Of a stretch of 64,000 bases of DNA, positions 47,158 to 56,590 are shown in pieces. The notes under the pieces were generated by a model. The model had not been told where the DNA came from and did no database searches. It saw only the letters and a list, made by a program, of their open reading frames with translations. Origin of the DNA: Xylanibacillus composti (GTDB lineage: Bacteria > Bacillota > Bacilli > Paenibacillales > K13); contig NZ_BOVK01000018.1 in NCBI RefSeq assembly GCF_018403685.1, forward strand, positions 62,001-126,000. Reading direction: 5' to 3'. Both the position numbers and the translations under genes were made by a program. Position 1 is the stretch's first letter. Each line of letters starts with the position of its first letter.

Positions 47158-47513
47158 GCTGGGTTCCCTCCTAATCGTTACTTGCTGAAGCTGACAGGTT
47201 TAGTCCATCCTTATCTATTATAGAACATCTGGGGGAGAGAAACGAATTTTCCGCTGTGATTCGCTTGTGAACAGACGTGAATGGCCCAAGGAGCGGGCGA
47301 CTACTGCAGAAAGCCGGGCCTTAGCGCCGAGACTCTGCCGATTAGGCAGGCATGCACCAGGAAATTGCGGTATGATAAGGGAAGGAAAAGAGATAGGCGA
47401 GGAGCGGATGAACGGCGGCAAAAAAAAAGAAGATGCGAGCAGCGTTTGCGCTCTGCCTCTTCCCATAAGTTGTATCGTCACGTTCGGCGCATGGAGGGCG
47501 GCTTGTGAATGCT
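47158..47513. other. Intergenic region between alcohol dehydrogenase and LysM gene
   Basis: 356 bases without a credible gene. Near 47440-47460 a weak stem (GCAGAGCG/CGCTGC on the minus strand), followed by nine T, may end the LysM gene transcript. The rest should hold the alcohol dehydrogenase promoter, but I see no clear hexamers. Confidence 0.4.
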
Positions 47514-48323
47514 TCAGTCGGAAAACCGAATCTTCACCTGAACAATATCCTGAATGCCTGTTCCGGGCGAGCGGGGATATACCCATAGTTCCCCGCCGGA
47601 GGTCGTCGGCTGCCTGTCAAATTGAATGATGGTGGAGAAATAGCTGAAGGCTGGCGCGGCTTCCAGTGTGCGGAATGTCCGCTCGCGGGTGACCAGCTCG
47701 CCTGCATCGTCAACGATCCGGTAATAGGCGGTTCCGCCTGGCGCGCGAACGAAGCCTTCGATCGCAAGGCCCGGCCGGACCAGTTCCCCTGGCTGCGGAC
47801 TGAATACGACTGCATTCGGCGAGCTCGGCAGAGGAAGAATAAGGCGATAACCCGCATAGATAACGTCTGGCGAGAAGCCCGGACGCCCTTGATTCGCGCG
47901 AATAATGGCGGCAAGCGGCAGGCCAAGACGACGGGCGATGCCGTTGAGACTCTCCCCTTCCGCAATCTCATAGATGGCGGCCGGAACCAGGAGGGCTTGA
48001 TTGACAAATATCAGATCCGGGTTATAAACCCGCTGATTGATCCCCGCCAGCAACTCAGGTGTTGTGGCATACCGGTTGGCGATTTGCGAGAGTGTGTCGC
48101 CCGGCGCGACAATGTGATTGACCTGGGCGCGCTGATCCAAGCCGGCCTCAGACACGACCAGCACCTGACCGGGGTAAATAAGGCCGGGGTCCGTTAATGG
48201 CGGATACAGCGCATTGGTCTGCTCCAGCAATTGAATGGCACTACCTAATTTTGCGGCAATCGCATACAACGAGTCCCCCGGTTGGACCGTATAGATGAAG
48301 TGATTGCCTTCGACAATTGGCAT
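47514..48323 (-). CDS. Protein with three LysM domains and a Gmad2 domain
   Basis: About 269 aa. Three LysM repeats (about residues 8-52, 65-110, 113-160: TVQPGDSLYAIAAKLG, IVAPGDTLSQIANRYA, EIAEGESLNGIARRLG), then a Gmad2-type immunoglobulin-like domain (VVFSPQPGELVRPGLAIEGFVRAPGG). No signal peptide, as in many spore-coat or cortex-associated LysM proteins that reach the spore without secretion. Gmad2 occurs in sporulation/germination proteins. ATG 48323 is preferred over GTG 48335. Confidence 0.9.
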   Translation of the reverse strand: MPIVEGNHFIYTVQPGDSLYAIAAKLGSAIQLLEQTNALYPPLTDPGLIYPGQVLVVSEAGLDQRAQVNHIVAPGDTLSQIANRYATTPELLAGINQRVYNPDLIFVNQALLVPAAIYEIAEGESLNGIARRLGLPLAAIIRANQGRPGFSPDVIYAGYRLILPLPSSPNAVVFSPQPGELVRPGLAIEGFVRAPGGTAYYRIVDDAGELVTRERTFRTLEAAPAFSYFSTIIQFDRQPTTSGGELWVYPRSPGTGIQDIVQVKIRFSD

Positions 48324-48453
48324 CGGTGTACACACCCCTGATCATAATAGTTTCTACTGCACAGGATATTCACCCATAGCCCGGGTGGTGCACGATCACC
48401 TGCGTCTAGTTCTATGCAACCTACCTATCAATCTGACAGGAGCGAGGATATTC

Positions 48454-49227
48454 ATGCACACGAAGCAAAGCTTGCTAACCCAATTGCAAGAGATGGGACT
48501 GGACCCCAAAGGCACAGTAATCATGCATTCTTCCATGAAAAAGATCGGCAAGGTGGAGGGGGGCGCAGACACGGTGCTGGACGCATTAAGCGATTATATG
48601 CGCGACGGTTTGCTAGTGCTGCCGACCCATACGTGGGCGACGATCAACGCGGACAATCCCCGATACTTCGTGGAGGAAACGCCGACCTGTGTCGGCATCT
48701 TGACGGAGCTGTTTCGCAGGCGGCGCGGCGTGCTTCGTTCCTGGCACCCGACACATTCTGTAGCGGCGCTGGGACGAGAGGCAGCAGCGTTCATAGAAGG
48801 GGATGAACGATGGGATACGCCATGCGCGCGCGGTTCTGCATGGGGCAAATTGCTGGATCGCCGGGCGACCATTCTGCTTGTTGGCGTGAACATGACCCGC
48901 AATACGTTCATTCACGGCGTAGAAGAGTGGGCGGATATTCCAGGCCGGCTGTCGGACGGGCATGAACCGCTCGTCACTGTCCTTGCAGACGGAACCGAGA
49001 TCCCTGTTCCATCCAGACGCCATCAGGGTCTGGACTGGTCCATGCATTTCTGGAAGGTGGAGGAGCATCTGATTGCCCAAGGCGCAGTTCGGAAGGGGCG
49101 GCTGGGCGATGCGGAAGTGCTCGTCTGCGATGCGGAAAAACTCTGTGAGGAAGTGACCCGCATGCTCCGCATGAACCCGGATTTATTCTCCGATAACGAG
49201 CCGTTGGAGGCAGGCCGCTACAGCTGA
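48454..49227 (+). CDS. AAC(3)-family aminoglycoside N-acetyltransferase-like protein
   Basis: 257 aa, YokD/AAC(3) fold. Characteristic blocks: VIMHSSMKKIGKVEGGADTVLDAL, LVLPTHTWA, CVGILTELFRRRRGVLRSWHPTHSVAALG, and LLVGVNMTRNTFIHGVEE. The catalytic-looking HPTHSV segment is intact, so acetyl transfer to an amino group is likely. It is a chromosomal single gene with no mobile element nearby, so resistance is possible but not shown. ATG 48454 with AGGAG upstream. Confidence 0.88.
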   Translation: MHTKQSLLTQLQEMGLDPKGTVIMHSSMKKIGKVEGGADTVLDALSDYMRDGLLVLPTHTWATINADNPRYFVEETPTCVGILTELFRRRRGVLRSWHPTHSVAALGREAAAFIEGDERWDTPCARGSAWGKLLDRRATILLVGVNMTRNTFIHGVEEWADIPGRLSDGHEPLVTVLADGTEIPVPSRRHQGLDWSMHFWKVEEHLIAQGAVRKGRLGDAEVLVCDAEKLCEEVTRMLRMNPDLFSDNEPLEAGRYS

Positions 49228-49311
49228 TTGTGGCGGCTGCCGCAAGCGTGGTAAAGTAAGAACAGAGTGAATATCTTGAAATGAAGATAATACGTGAAGA
49301 GGAGGCAGACT

Positions 49312-50010
49312 ATGGTGAAGGTGTATCCATCGGCATCGCGCCAAGTGGTTGACTTGGGTTGGCTGCGGAGCAGGCCGAGCTTTTCATTCGGGCAGTATTT
49401 TGACCCTGACAACACGGCTTTTAGCGTGATGCGCGTATGCAATCATGATGAGATTAGCGGAGGCAGAGGCTTCGGTCCCCATCCGCACAGCGATATGGAG
49501 GTAGTGACGATCGTGCTGAGCGGGCAGATCAAGCACGAAGACAATCTGGGCAATGCGGTCGTGACGCCGGCGGGAGGCGTGCAAAGAATGACTGCCGGAA
49601 CGGGGATTGTGCACGCAGAGTACAACGCTTCCGAAACCGAGGAGCTGAGTTTGCTTCAGCTGTGGTTCATGCCGCGCGAACGGGGGCTTGCGCCTTCCTT
49701 CGAATCCAAGCACTATGATCCGGACAAACTGACGAATGCTCTGCTGCCGGTCGTATCGTCGGAAGGATCGGAGCAAGTGGCGATGATTCACCAGGACATG
49801 ACGATCTATTTAAGCAGGCTGGAGCCCGGCAAGCGGCTTGGCTTCAAGCAAGCGCCGGGACGCAGCGCATATCTTTACGTTATGGAGGGACAGCTGCTTG
49901 TGAACGGCACCGGGCTGGCTGAGGGAGACACGGCTCGCATAACGGACACCCCGGCGCTGGAGCTGGAAGCAAGCGGGCCGTCATTCTTAATGCTGATTGA
50001 CTTGCCATAG
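49312..50010 (+). CDS. Pirin-family protein (YhhW type)
   Basis: 232 aa, two cupin domains. The metal motif of the first cupin is FGPHPHSDMEVVTIVLSGQIKHEDNLGN, with the later HAEYNASETEELSLLQLWF. The C-terminal cupin (LYVMEGQLLVNG) is typical of quercetin-dioxygenase-like pirins. ATG 49312 has GGAGG six bases upstream. Followed after 12 bases by a small unknown gene, so possibly a two-gene operon. Confidence 0.92.
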   Translation: MVKVYPSASRQVVDLGWLRSRPSFSFGQYFDPDNTAFSVMRVCNHDEISGGRGFGPHPHSDMEVVTIVLSGQIKHEDNLGNAVVTPAGGVQRMTAGTGIVHAEYNASETEELSLLQLWFMPRERGLAPSFESKHYDPDKLTNALLPVVSSEGSEQVAMIHQDMTIYLSRLEPGKRLGFKQAPGRSAYLYVMEGQLLVNGTGLAEGDTARITDTPALELEASGPSFLMLIDLP

Positions 50011-50022
50011 GAGGGACTCGGA

Positions 50023-50355
50023 ATGAAGGAGCAGTTTTTAGTCAAGCACGCGGTAGGCGGCAGGACGTTTATCGATTCCGACAAGTCGCCGCTGCATTAC
50101 CAATACAAGCAGCAGGGCGATGAATGGCTGTTTGTTGTAGATATGCCAAGGAACGAAGCCGTGGAAGAAATACTGAGGTGGAAGGAAGAGCTCAATGTAT
50201 TCCTGTTTCACAGCAATTCCGACCAGCCCACCAAGAAAACGTGGTTCTATGTCAAGGACGGACCGGTGGAGTATGTGGATGGCGCCGGACAACTGCGCAT
50301 AACGGCTCAATCCCGGATCGAATACGTGCCTGACAGCTTCGGGTTCAAGAGCTAA
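50023..50355 (+). CDS. Small hypothetical protein
   Basis: 110 aa, no family recognised. Soluble, mixed alpha/beta (KHAVGGRTFIDSDKSPLHYQYKQQGDEWLFVVDM, then WFYVKDGPVEYVDGAGQLRITAQSRIEYVP). No signal peptide, membrane segment or cysteine cluster. AGGAGG precedes the ATG and it follows the pirin gene closely, so it may be co-expressed with it. Confidence 0.7.
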   Translation: MKEQFLVKHAVGGRTFIDSDKSPLHYQYKQQGDEWLFVVDMPRNEAVEEILRWKEELNVFLFHSNSDQPTKKTWFYVKDGPVEYVDGAGQLRITAQSRIEYVPDSFGFKS

Positions 50356-50440
50356 CGATCATTAGACGAAAGCGCCAGCTGTGGCCGAAAATAACGGGGA
50401 ACGCATGGACCTGCCGTTCCATTAGCGCTGCAAGGAAGCA

Positions 50441-50480
50441 AGCCGACGAAAAATCCGCCAGGAGACTTTCGTCGGCTTTT
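50441..50480 (+). terminator. Terminator before the ABC exporter pair
   Basis: Stem AAGCCGACGAAA with TTTCGTCGGCTT (50441-50452/50468-50479), 15-base loop, followed by TTGCTTTTT. Probably ends the pirin transcript. Confidence 0.85.
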
Positions 50481-50658
50481 GCTTTTTGCGTTCCGCTTGC
50501 TATGCTATTCAACTTAGGCAGTATGGGAACACCCGGCAATGTATGTCGCTGCCTCGCGGCAAACGGAAAATCCCGGGTCTTGCTTTGATGCGGTATAATA
50601 GAAGGATAAGAGTTGGAAATACCGGAAGACACTCTATTCCCATCATGGAGGAAGCAGC

Positions 50659-52371
50659 ATGATTTCATTTCTCAAACCGTATCGCAAGGCGGCAGTCATA
50701 GCTTTGCTGCTTATGCTCGTGGAACTGGCCGTTGAGCTTTGGCACCCGTTGCTGTTGGCACATGTGATCAATGAAGGGATTTTAAAAGAAGATGTCGGGG
50801 CCATATGGAAGTGGGGCGGCATCATGGTGTTGCTTTCGCTTCTGGCTTTCGCTTCCGGCGTCATCAATTCATTTTTTGCCGCGCAGGTGAGCCAAGGATT
50901 CGGCTTCGATGTGCGGAAGCGGCTCTATGAACGAATGCAAGCCTATTCTTTGACCGCATTCGACCGCTTCTCCACCTCCAGCTTGATTACCAGAGTAACG
51001 AATGACGTCAACCAACTGCAAAATGTCATTTTCATGGGTCTGCGCATCATGATGCGCGCCCCTCTGCTGATGGTGGGCGGGTTCATCATGGCTCTGATGG
51101 TGAATGTGAAGCTGGCGCTCGTTCTTGTTGTCGTCACCCCGCTGCTGCTTGGCTTTCTCCTTTTCATGATGAATAAAGGGTTTTCCAGGTTTCGGCGTGT
51201 ACAAGGACAGATGGATCGGACAAACGGCGTGCTGCGGGAAAATTTAATGGGCATGAGGCTGATCAAGGCATTCGTTCGGAGCCGTCATGAGAACGAGCGC
51301 TTCAAGTCGGAGAATAGTCAGTTGATGGAACGGACCGCTTCGGCCTTGAGACTGATCGAGACGACGATACCGGCATTGCTGCTCGTCATGAATCTGAGCA
51401 TTTTGATTATCCTGTGGCAGGGCAGTTTTCAGACGGAAGCCAACATTGGCGAGGTAGTCGCCATCGTCAATTATGCGACACGCATGACAGGCGCCTTCTC
51501 TGTATTCTCCATGATCCTGTCTACATTGGCCAGGGCCAAGGCATCGGCCGGGCGGGTGCGCCAAGTGCTGGAGGCCGATGCTTCGGCGGAGGAGCAGAAG
51601 ACGGGGGCCCAGTCATTCCCGATGCGCGGAAGACTGGAATTTGACCAAGTATCCTTTACTTATCCGGATCAGGCAGCGCCTGCGCTGGCGGACATTCAGC
51701 TCACCGTTGAGCCCGGTCAGACCGTTGCGGTGATGGGAGCGACCGGAGCGGGCAAATCGACCTTGTTCCAGCTTATTCCGCGGCTTTACGAGCCGGATGC
51801 GGGGATCATCCGGCTTGATGGCAAGCCCCTGTCCGACTGGTCGCTTGAATCGCTGCGCAAGCAAATCGGGTATGTGCCCCAGGAGTCGCTGCTGTTCACA
51901 GGCACTGTAGCGGACAATATACGTTGGGGCAAGGAAGAGGCGACAATCGACGACATCATCGAGGCGGCCAAGCATGCGCAAATTCACGAAACGATAAGCA
52001 AGCTGCCGCTGCAATACGACACCGTCGTCGGGCAAAAGGGCGTCAACCTGTCGGGCGGCCAGAAGCAGCGGTTGTCCATTGCTCGCGCGCTGGTTCGCAA
52101 GCCGAGGATCATCTTGCTGGATGACAGCACGAGCGCGCTTGATATCCAGACGGAACAGCGTCTGCTCCACGCGCTGAAGCCATATGACTGCACCATTCTG
52201 ATGATCACGCAGAAGGTCAGCGCCGCGCAAAAGGCCGATCGCATCGTGCTGCTGGATGATGGACGAGTAGCGGCGCAGGGCACGCATGCAGAGCTGATGC
52301 GGCATTCTCCGCTGTACAGACAAATTGTGCATTCGCAGTACGGAGAGGAGGCGACGGGCACCGATGTCTAA
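50659..52371 (+). CDS. ABC exporter subunit 1 (degenerate catalytic site; BmrC-like)
   Basis: 570 aa, six N-terminal transmembrane segments and a C-terminal ATPase. Walker A GATGAGKST (360-368), intact signature LSGGQ (464-468), but Walker B LLDDST has Asp (D489) where the catalytic Glu should be. It overlaps its partner by 8 bases. With subunit 2 it would form a heterodimeric BmrCD-like multidrug exporter with one active and one inactive ATP site. Confidence 0.94.
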   Translation: MISFLKPYRKAAVIALLLMLVELAVELWHPLLLAHVINEGILKEDVGAIWKWGGIMVLLSLLAFASGVINSFFAAQVSQGFGFDVRKRLYERMQAYSLTAFDRFSTSSLITRVTNDVNQLQNVIFMGLRIMMRAPLLMVGGFIMALMVNVKLALVLVVVTPLLLGFLLFMMNKGFSRFRRVQGQMDRTNGVLRENLMGMRLIKAFVRSRHENERFKSENSQLMERTASALRLIETTIPALLLVMNLSILIILWQGSFQTEANIGEVVAIVNYATRMTGAFSVFSMILSTLARAKASAGRVRQVLEADASAEEQKTGAQSFPMRGRLEFDQVSFTYPDQAAPALADIQLTVEPGQTVAVMGATGAGKSTLFQLIPRLYEPDAGIIRLDGKPLSDWSLESLRKQIGYVPQESLLFTGTVADNIRWGKEEATIDDIIEAAKHAQIHETISKLPLQYDTVVGQKGVNLSGGQKQRLSIARALVRKPRIILLDDSTSALDIQTEQRLLHALKPYDCTILMITQKVSAAQKADRIVLLDDGRVAAQGTHAELMRHSPLYRQIVHSQYGEEATGTDV

Positions 52372-54130
52372 ACAGCAAACCAACCGCGTCAAGGACTGGG
52401 CAGGCACATTGAAGAAAATCTGGCGGTATCTGTCCCGGCAAAGAGGGCTGCTCCTGCTCATCCTGCTGATGGTGCTGCTCAGCTCGGTATCTGGACTGCT
52501 CGGTCCGTACCTGCTCGGCTTTGCGATTGACAGGCTCGGCGGGGATGCAGACACACTCCTGTTCTTGCTGATATTGCTGGGCGGCACCTATCTGCTCCAT
52601 TCGGTTACGGTCTGGCTGCAAAACTACTGGATGATCGGCGTCGCCCAGCGCACCGTCTATCAGATGCGGACGGATTTGTTCCGGCATCTTCACAAGCTGC
52701 CGATCTCCTATTTCACCAAGCGGCAGCATGGCGAGCTGATGAGCCGTCTGTCCAACGACATGGAGAATGTCAGCCAGACGCTGAACAGCTCGTTCATTCA
52801 GGTGTTCTCGAGCATGTTGACGTTCATCGGCATGCTGGGGCTGATGCTGTGGATCAGCCCGCTTCTGACGGCCATCACGCTGACTATTGTGCCGCTCCTT
52901 TACCTGGGCATGAAGTGGATTACGGCAAGAACCGGCCGGTATTTCAAGGAGCAGCAGCGCCATCTGGGCGATTTGAACGGGTATGTGGAGGAAACGCTGT
53001 CCGGCCAGCGGATCGTCAAGACTTTTTCGCAGGAGACCAAAGTGCAGCAAGCCTTTATGGAGAAAAATGAACGGTTGAGGCGCTCTGCCTATTGGGCTCA
53101 GGTGTATTCCGGCTTCATTCCGAAGCTGATGAATGTGCTGAACAACATGAGCTTTGCCGTCATTGCCGCAGCAGGGGGCTTGATGGCATTGCAGGGCTTG
53201 ATTACCGTTGGGGTCATAGTCACCTTCGCCGAATATGCTCGGCAGTTTACGCGTCCGCTGAACGATCTGGCTAACCAGTTCAACACCTTCCTCTCCGCTA
53301 TTGCCGGTGCGGAGCGGGTGTTCGAAGTGCTGGAGCAGGATGAGGAGGCGAAGGACGAGCAAAACGCTGTGGCAATTGCTAGTCTTCAAGGGGATATCCG
53401 GTTTGACCAAGTGGCCTTCGGCTATGGCAAGGATGGCCATACGCTGCGAGACGTCAGCTTCCATGCTCGACCCGGGGAGACGATTGCTCTGGTAGGGCCG
53501 ACGGGCGCAGGCAAAACGACGGTAACCCAACTACTTGCCAGATTTTACGATCCGGACCGGGGCCGCATCCTGATCGATGGACGAGACAGCCGATCGATCC
53601 GGCGCGACAGCCTCCGCGAGCAGATGGGTTTTGTTCTGCAGGATACGTTCCTGTTCGAGGGGACGATTCGCGACAATATTCGTTACGGCAGGCTTGACGC
53701 TACAGATGAGGAAGTGGAACAAGCTGCGAGGGAGGCTAACGCGCATGGCTTTATCATGAAGCTTCCGCAAGGATACGAGACACGGCTGAGCCAGGACGGA
53801 AGCGGCATCAGCCAAGGGCAGAAGCAGCTGTTGTCGATTGCGCGTGCACTGCTTGCCGATCCGTCCATTCTCATTCTGGATGAAGCGACGAGCAGCATCG
53901 ACACGATTACCGAGATCAAGATACAAGAAGCGCTTGCCCGCCTAATGGAGGGCCGCACGAGCCTGGTCATCGCGCATCGCTTGAACACGATCCGCCGGGC
54001 CGACCAGATTGTTGTCCTGCAAGACGGCACTATTGTTGAGAAGGGCTCGCATCGGGAACTTACCGACCGGGGCGGCGCATATGCAAGAATGGTTGCCAGC
54101 CAATACGAAACAAAGCCGATCCATGCTTAG
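52364..54130 (+). CDS. ABC exporter subunit 2 (BmrD-like)
   Basis: 588 aa, same layout. Walker A GPTGAGKTT, Walker B LILDEAT with catalytic E507, but a degenerate signature SQGQK (483-487) instead of LSGGQ. This is the complement of subunit 1: its intact Walker motifs pair with the intact signature of subunit 1 to give one active site. ATG 52364 overlaps the stop of subunit 1. Confidence 0.94.
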   Translation: MSKQQTNRVKDWAGTLKKIWRYLSRQRGLLLLILLMVLLSSVSGLLGPYLLGFAIDRLGGDADTLLFLLILLGGTYLLHSVTVWLQNYWMIGVAQRTVYQMRTDLFRHLHKLPISYFTKRQHGELMSRLSNDMENVSQTLNSSFIQVFSSMLTFIGMLGLMLWISPLLTAITLTIVPLLYLGMKWITARTGRYFKEQQRHLGDLNGYVEETLSGQRIVKTFSQETKVQQAFMEKNERLRRSAYWAQVYSGFIPKLMNVLNNMSFAVIAAAGGLMALQGLITVGVIVTFAEYARQFTRPLNDLANQFNTFLSAIAGAERVFEVLEQDEEAKDEQNAVAIASLQGDIRFDQVAFGYGKDGHTLRDVSFHARPGETIALVGPTGAGKTTVTQLLARFYDPDRGRILIDGRDSRSIRRDSLREQMGFVLQDTFLFEGTIRDNIRYGRLDATDEEVEQAAREANAHGFIMKLPQGYETRLSQDGSGISQGQKQLLSIARALLADPSILILDEATSSIDTITEIKIQEALARLMEGRTSLVIAHRLNTIRRADQIVVLQDGTIVEKGSHRELTDRGGAYARMVASQYETKPIHA

Positions 54131-54189
54131 CCGTTGAAGACCTGATTGGGGCAAGCTCACTTGAAGTCAAGGAAAGGAGGCATACAACG

Positions 54190-55314
54190 ATGGAGCCGCG
54201 TTCGCTGAGACATGCCCGGAAGCAGCCGGCATCAAAGCCGCTGTTCGCTTTGCTGCTCGTGCTCATTACCGCAGGAATCGCTGTCGGTGTGGCAGGCTGG
54301 AACATGCTGCGCTCCGCGCCGTCGCCGGAGGATGCCGGGATAGCCGGTCCTCCGGCCGAAAGCCGCGATGCAGAGGCGTTGGATGGATCGCAGCGCATCG
54401 CCAATACCAGCTCGGAGGAACCGGAGTCTGCAGCGCTTCGTGCCGAGGAGCAGGCGCTTCTGGAGGCTGAACAGGCACGGCTTGCCGCAGAAGAACAGGA
54501 AGCGGCCTATTATCGGTCGCGGGAGGCGGCTGCTGCCGCAATGGAGGCTGACCTTGTGGTCATGCCGGCAACCGCCTATCCCGGCGATGTTGTGCTAGTC
54601 CGCGCCCGCCAGGAGGGCGAGCTGGAATGGCAGGGCAAGACGTATCCGCTGCAGCCATTCGGAACAGGGTTCTACACCTATATTCCGATACCGATCCGGA
54701 CTGAGCCGGGAAGCTACGAGCTGGGGGAAGCCAGCTTGACCGTATTGGCCAAAGCATTCGATACGCAGCGGCTCGAGGTTAGCGAGGAGCAGAACAGCAT
54801 GCGGCAGAACACGGAACGTATAGCGGAAGACCAGAAGCAGATTGATGCCGCGAGGGCTTCTTCAGAGCCCGTGTTTCTGTTCGCCGCGGACTCGCCCTTC
54901 TTGCTGCCAGTCGAGGGAAGATTGACGACGCCATTCGGGTTTACCCGCTATGTCAACGGCGCCTATGCGGGCAGCCATACTGCTATCGATCTCGCCGCTC
55001 CTGAAGGGACGCCGGTCGTCGCCACGCAGTCGGGCATCGTCGGCTTGGCTGCGGATTTTTACCTTACAGGCAATACCATTTATATCGACCACGGCATGGG
55101 ATTGTTCTCGCAGTATGCTCATTTGTCCGAGCTGCTGGTGGAGACGGGAGATGAAGTGGAAGCTGGTCAGGTGATCGGACTCGTCGGATCGACAGGGTTC
55201 TCTACAGGACCGCATCTGCACTTCACCTTCTGGGCGCACAATGTGCCGGTCAATCCGAACTTGTTTTTGGACCAGCTTCCTTTTCATTGGATGGAGCCGG
55301 GCGAGCCAGAATAG
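54190..55314 (+). CDS. M23-family peptidoglycan endopeptidase with coiled-coil stalk
   Basis: 374 aa. One N-terminal membrane segment (LFALLLVLITAGIAVGVAGW) then an Ala/Glu-rich predicted coiled coil (about 80-125), a beta-rich middle part, and a LytM domain from about residue 245. Zinc/catalytic residues: H263 and D267 in SHTAIDLA, H311 in YAHLS, and H342 and H344 in GPHLHF. Membrane-anchored cell-wall hydrolase facing outside. AAAGGAGG precedes the ATG. Confidence 0.9.
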   Translation: MEPRSLRHARKQPASKPLFALLLVLITAGIAVGVAGWNMLRSAPSPEDAGIAGPPAESRDAEALDGSQRIANTSSEEPESAALRAEEQALLEAEQARLAAEEQEAAYYRSREAAAAAMEADLVVMPATAYPGDVVLVRARQEGELEWQGKTYPLQPFGTGFYTYIPIPIRTEPGSYELGEASLTVLAKAFDTQRLEVSEEQNSMRQNTERIAEDQKQIDAARASSEPVFLFAADSPFLLPVEGRLTTPFGFTRYVNGAYAGSHTAIDLAAPEGTPVVATQSGIVGLAADFYLTGNTIYIDHGMGLFSQYAHLSELLVETGDEVEAGQVIGLVGSTGFSTGPHLHFTFWAHNVPVNPNLFLDQLPFHWMEPGEPE

Positions 55315-55323
55315 GGACATGAA

Positions 55324-56259
55324 TCAGGCCGGAACATCCTCTTTATTCTTGTCTGCGTCGGATGCGTCGGACTTCTCCGAGCCAATCCACACCAGGCCTG
55401 CCACCATAATCAATCCGCCCACAAGCTGCATCAGGTGGATGGCCTCGTCGAAGAACAGATAACCGGCAATGGCGGCAGTTGCCGGAACAAGATAGCGGTA
55501 GAAATTCGCTTTGGTTGCGCCTACGCGCTTCATGCTGCTGTTCCAGATCAGGAACGCGGCAACCGTACAGAGCAGCACGTTGAATGTAATCGCCAGATAG
55601 GACATGGCGCCGAGATTGGACCATGCGACAGCCGACCAGCCATTCAGCGTGAAGGGGACCATGAACACGCTGCCGAATAGCAGGCACCAGGCGCTGACGC
55701 GCAGAGGCGAATATTTCTTCATCAGCGGCATGCAAGCCAGGTTGTACAGCGCGCCGATCAAGCTGACAATCAGGGCCATCATGTTGCCGATCATATAATC
55801 GCTGGACATGTCGAAGCCCTGACCGCCGCCCAGAATGACAAGAAATACCCCGATCATGGCGACTGCTCCGCCTGTGATGAGCTTCATGGACATCTTTTCT
55901 CGCGCGATGAACAGCGGGGCCAACAGGGCGGCGAATATGGGCCACGGCGCTACGTTCAACAAGGAGGAATTGGCCAGCGTCGTGAACTTGATCGAATACA
56001 TGACCATAATTTCCAGAGCCGTAACGCCGATCGCGCCAATGACCAGAAATTTCAGCAGATCTTTGCGCTCAATGCCGACGTTCCCCTCAAACCATTTCAA
56101 GATCAAGAACAATATCGGAACAGACAATCCAAATCGCAAAAAAGTGAACACTTCGGGCGAAAAATCCTCCATCGCCCATCGGGAGATCCCGAAATTCATC
56201 CCCCAAATAATGGATACGAATGCCAAGCCGGCATAGTAGATGCCGCTCGATTGCTTCAT
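55324..56259 (-). CDS. EamA/DMT-family transporter
   Basis: 311 aa with ten transmembrane segments in two EamA repeats (start YAGLAFVSIIWGMNFGISRWAMEDFSPEVFTFLRF, second repeat from YMIGNMMALIVSLIGALYNL). Likely an exporter of amino acids or small metabolites. GAGAGAG-like site upstream. Convergent with the M23 peptidase, with stops 9 bases apart. Confidence 0.93.
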   Translation of the reverse strand: MKQSSGIYYAGLAFVSIIWGMNFGISRWAMEDFSPEVFTFLRFGLSVPILFLILKWFEGNVGIERKDLLKFLVIGAIGVTALEIMVMYSIKFTTLANSSLLNVAPWPIFAALLAPLFIAREKMSMKLITGGAVAMIGVFLVILGGGQGFDMSSDYMIGNMMALIVSLIGALYNLACMPLMKKYSPLRVSAWCLLFGSVFMVPFTLNGWSAVAWSNLGAMSYLAITFNVLLCTVAAFLIWNSSMKRVGATKANFYRYLVPATAAIAGYLFFDEAIHLMQLVGGLIMVAGLVWIGSEKSDASDADKNKEDVPA

Positions 56260-56590
56260 TTCTCTCTCTCCATTTCTCTATATACATAGAAAGTCTTTAA
56301 GTACTATAACGCCTTTTCCGGCCAGGCACAATACGAAGGATTTACGATATTCCCGACCCTAATAGGGGTTGCCCCGGGATGTAAGCGCTGCCTTGAACTG
56401 CTCGCAATCGTTGGCGCAAGAGCGCGTAGGGTTGTGAATTTTACGCTGTTGTTCAGAGTAAGGAGGAATTCGGTATCGAATCGGGAATAATTAGTAGATC
56501 GCATGAAGCTTCGGCGTGGCAATCAAGCAAGCGATATGCCAGGCACTTGCATCCTTTGAGGCATCACCAGCATCACGGGAAGGGAAGGCG
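56260..56590. other. Divergent intergenic region, EamA transporter and sensor cyclase
   Basis: 331 bases containing the promoters of both divergent genes. No clear pair of hexamers, terminator or repeat was recognised. A frame runs back to 56516 but lacks a ribosome site. Confidence 0.35.

Noticed and set aside
47267-47629. 120-aa plus-strand frame
   Set aside because: Antisense to the LysM gene end, no ribosome site or family.
48454-49227. Acquired antibiotic-resistance gene
   Set aside because: AAC(3)-like family is clear, but there is no mobile element or unusual composition; probably a chromosomal housekeeping member.
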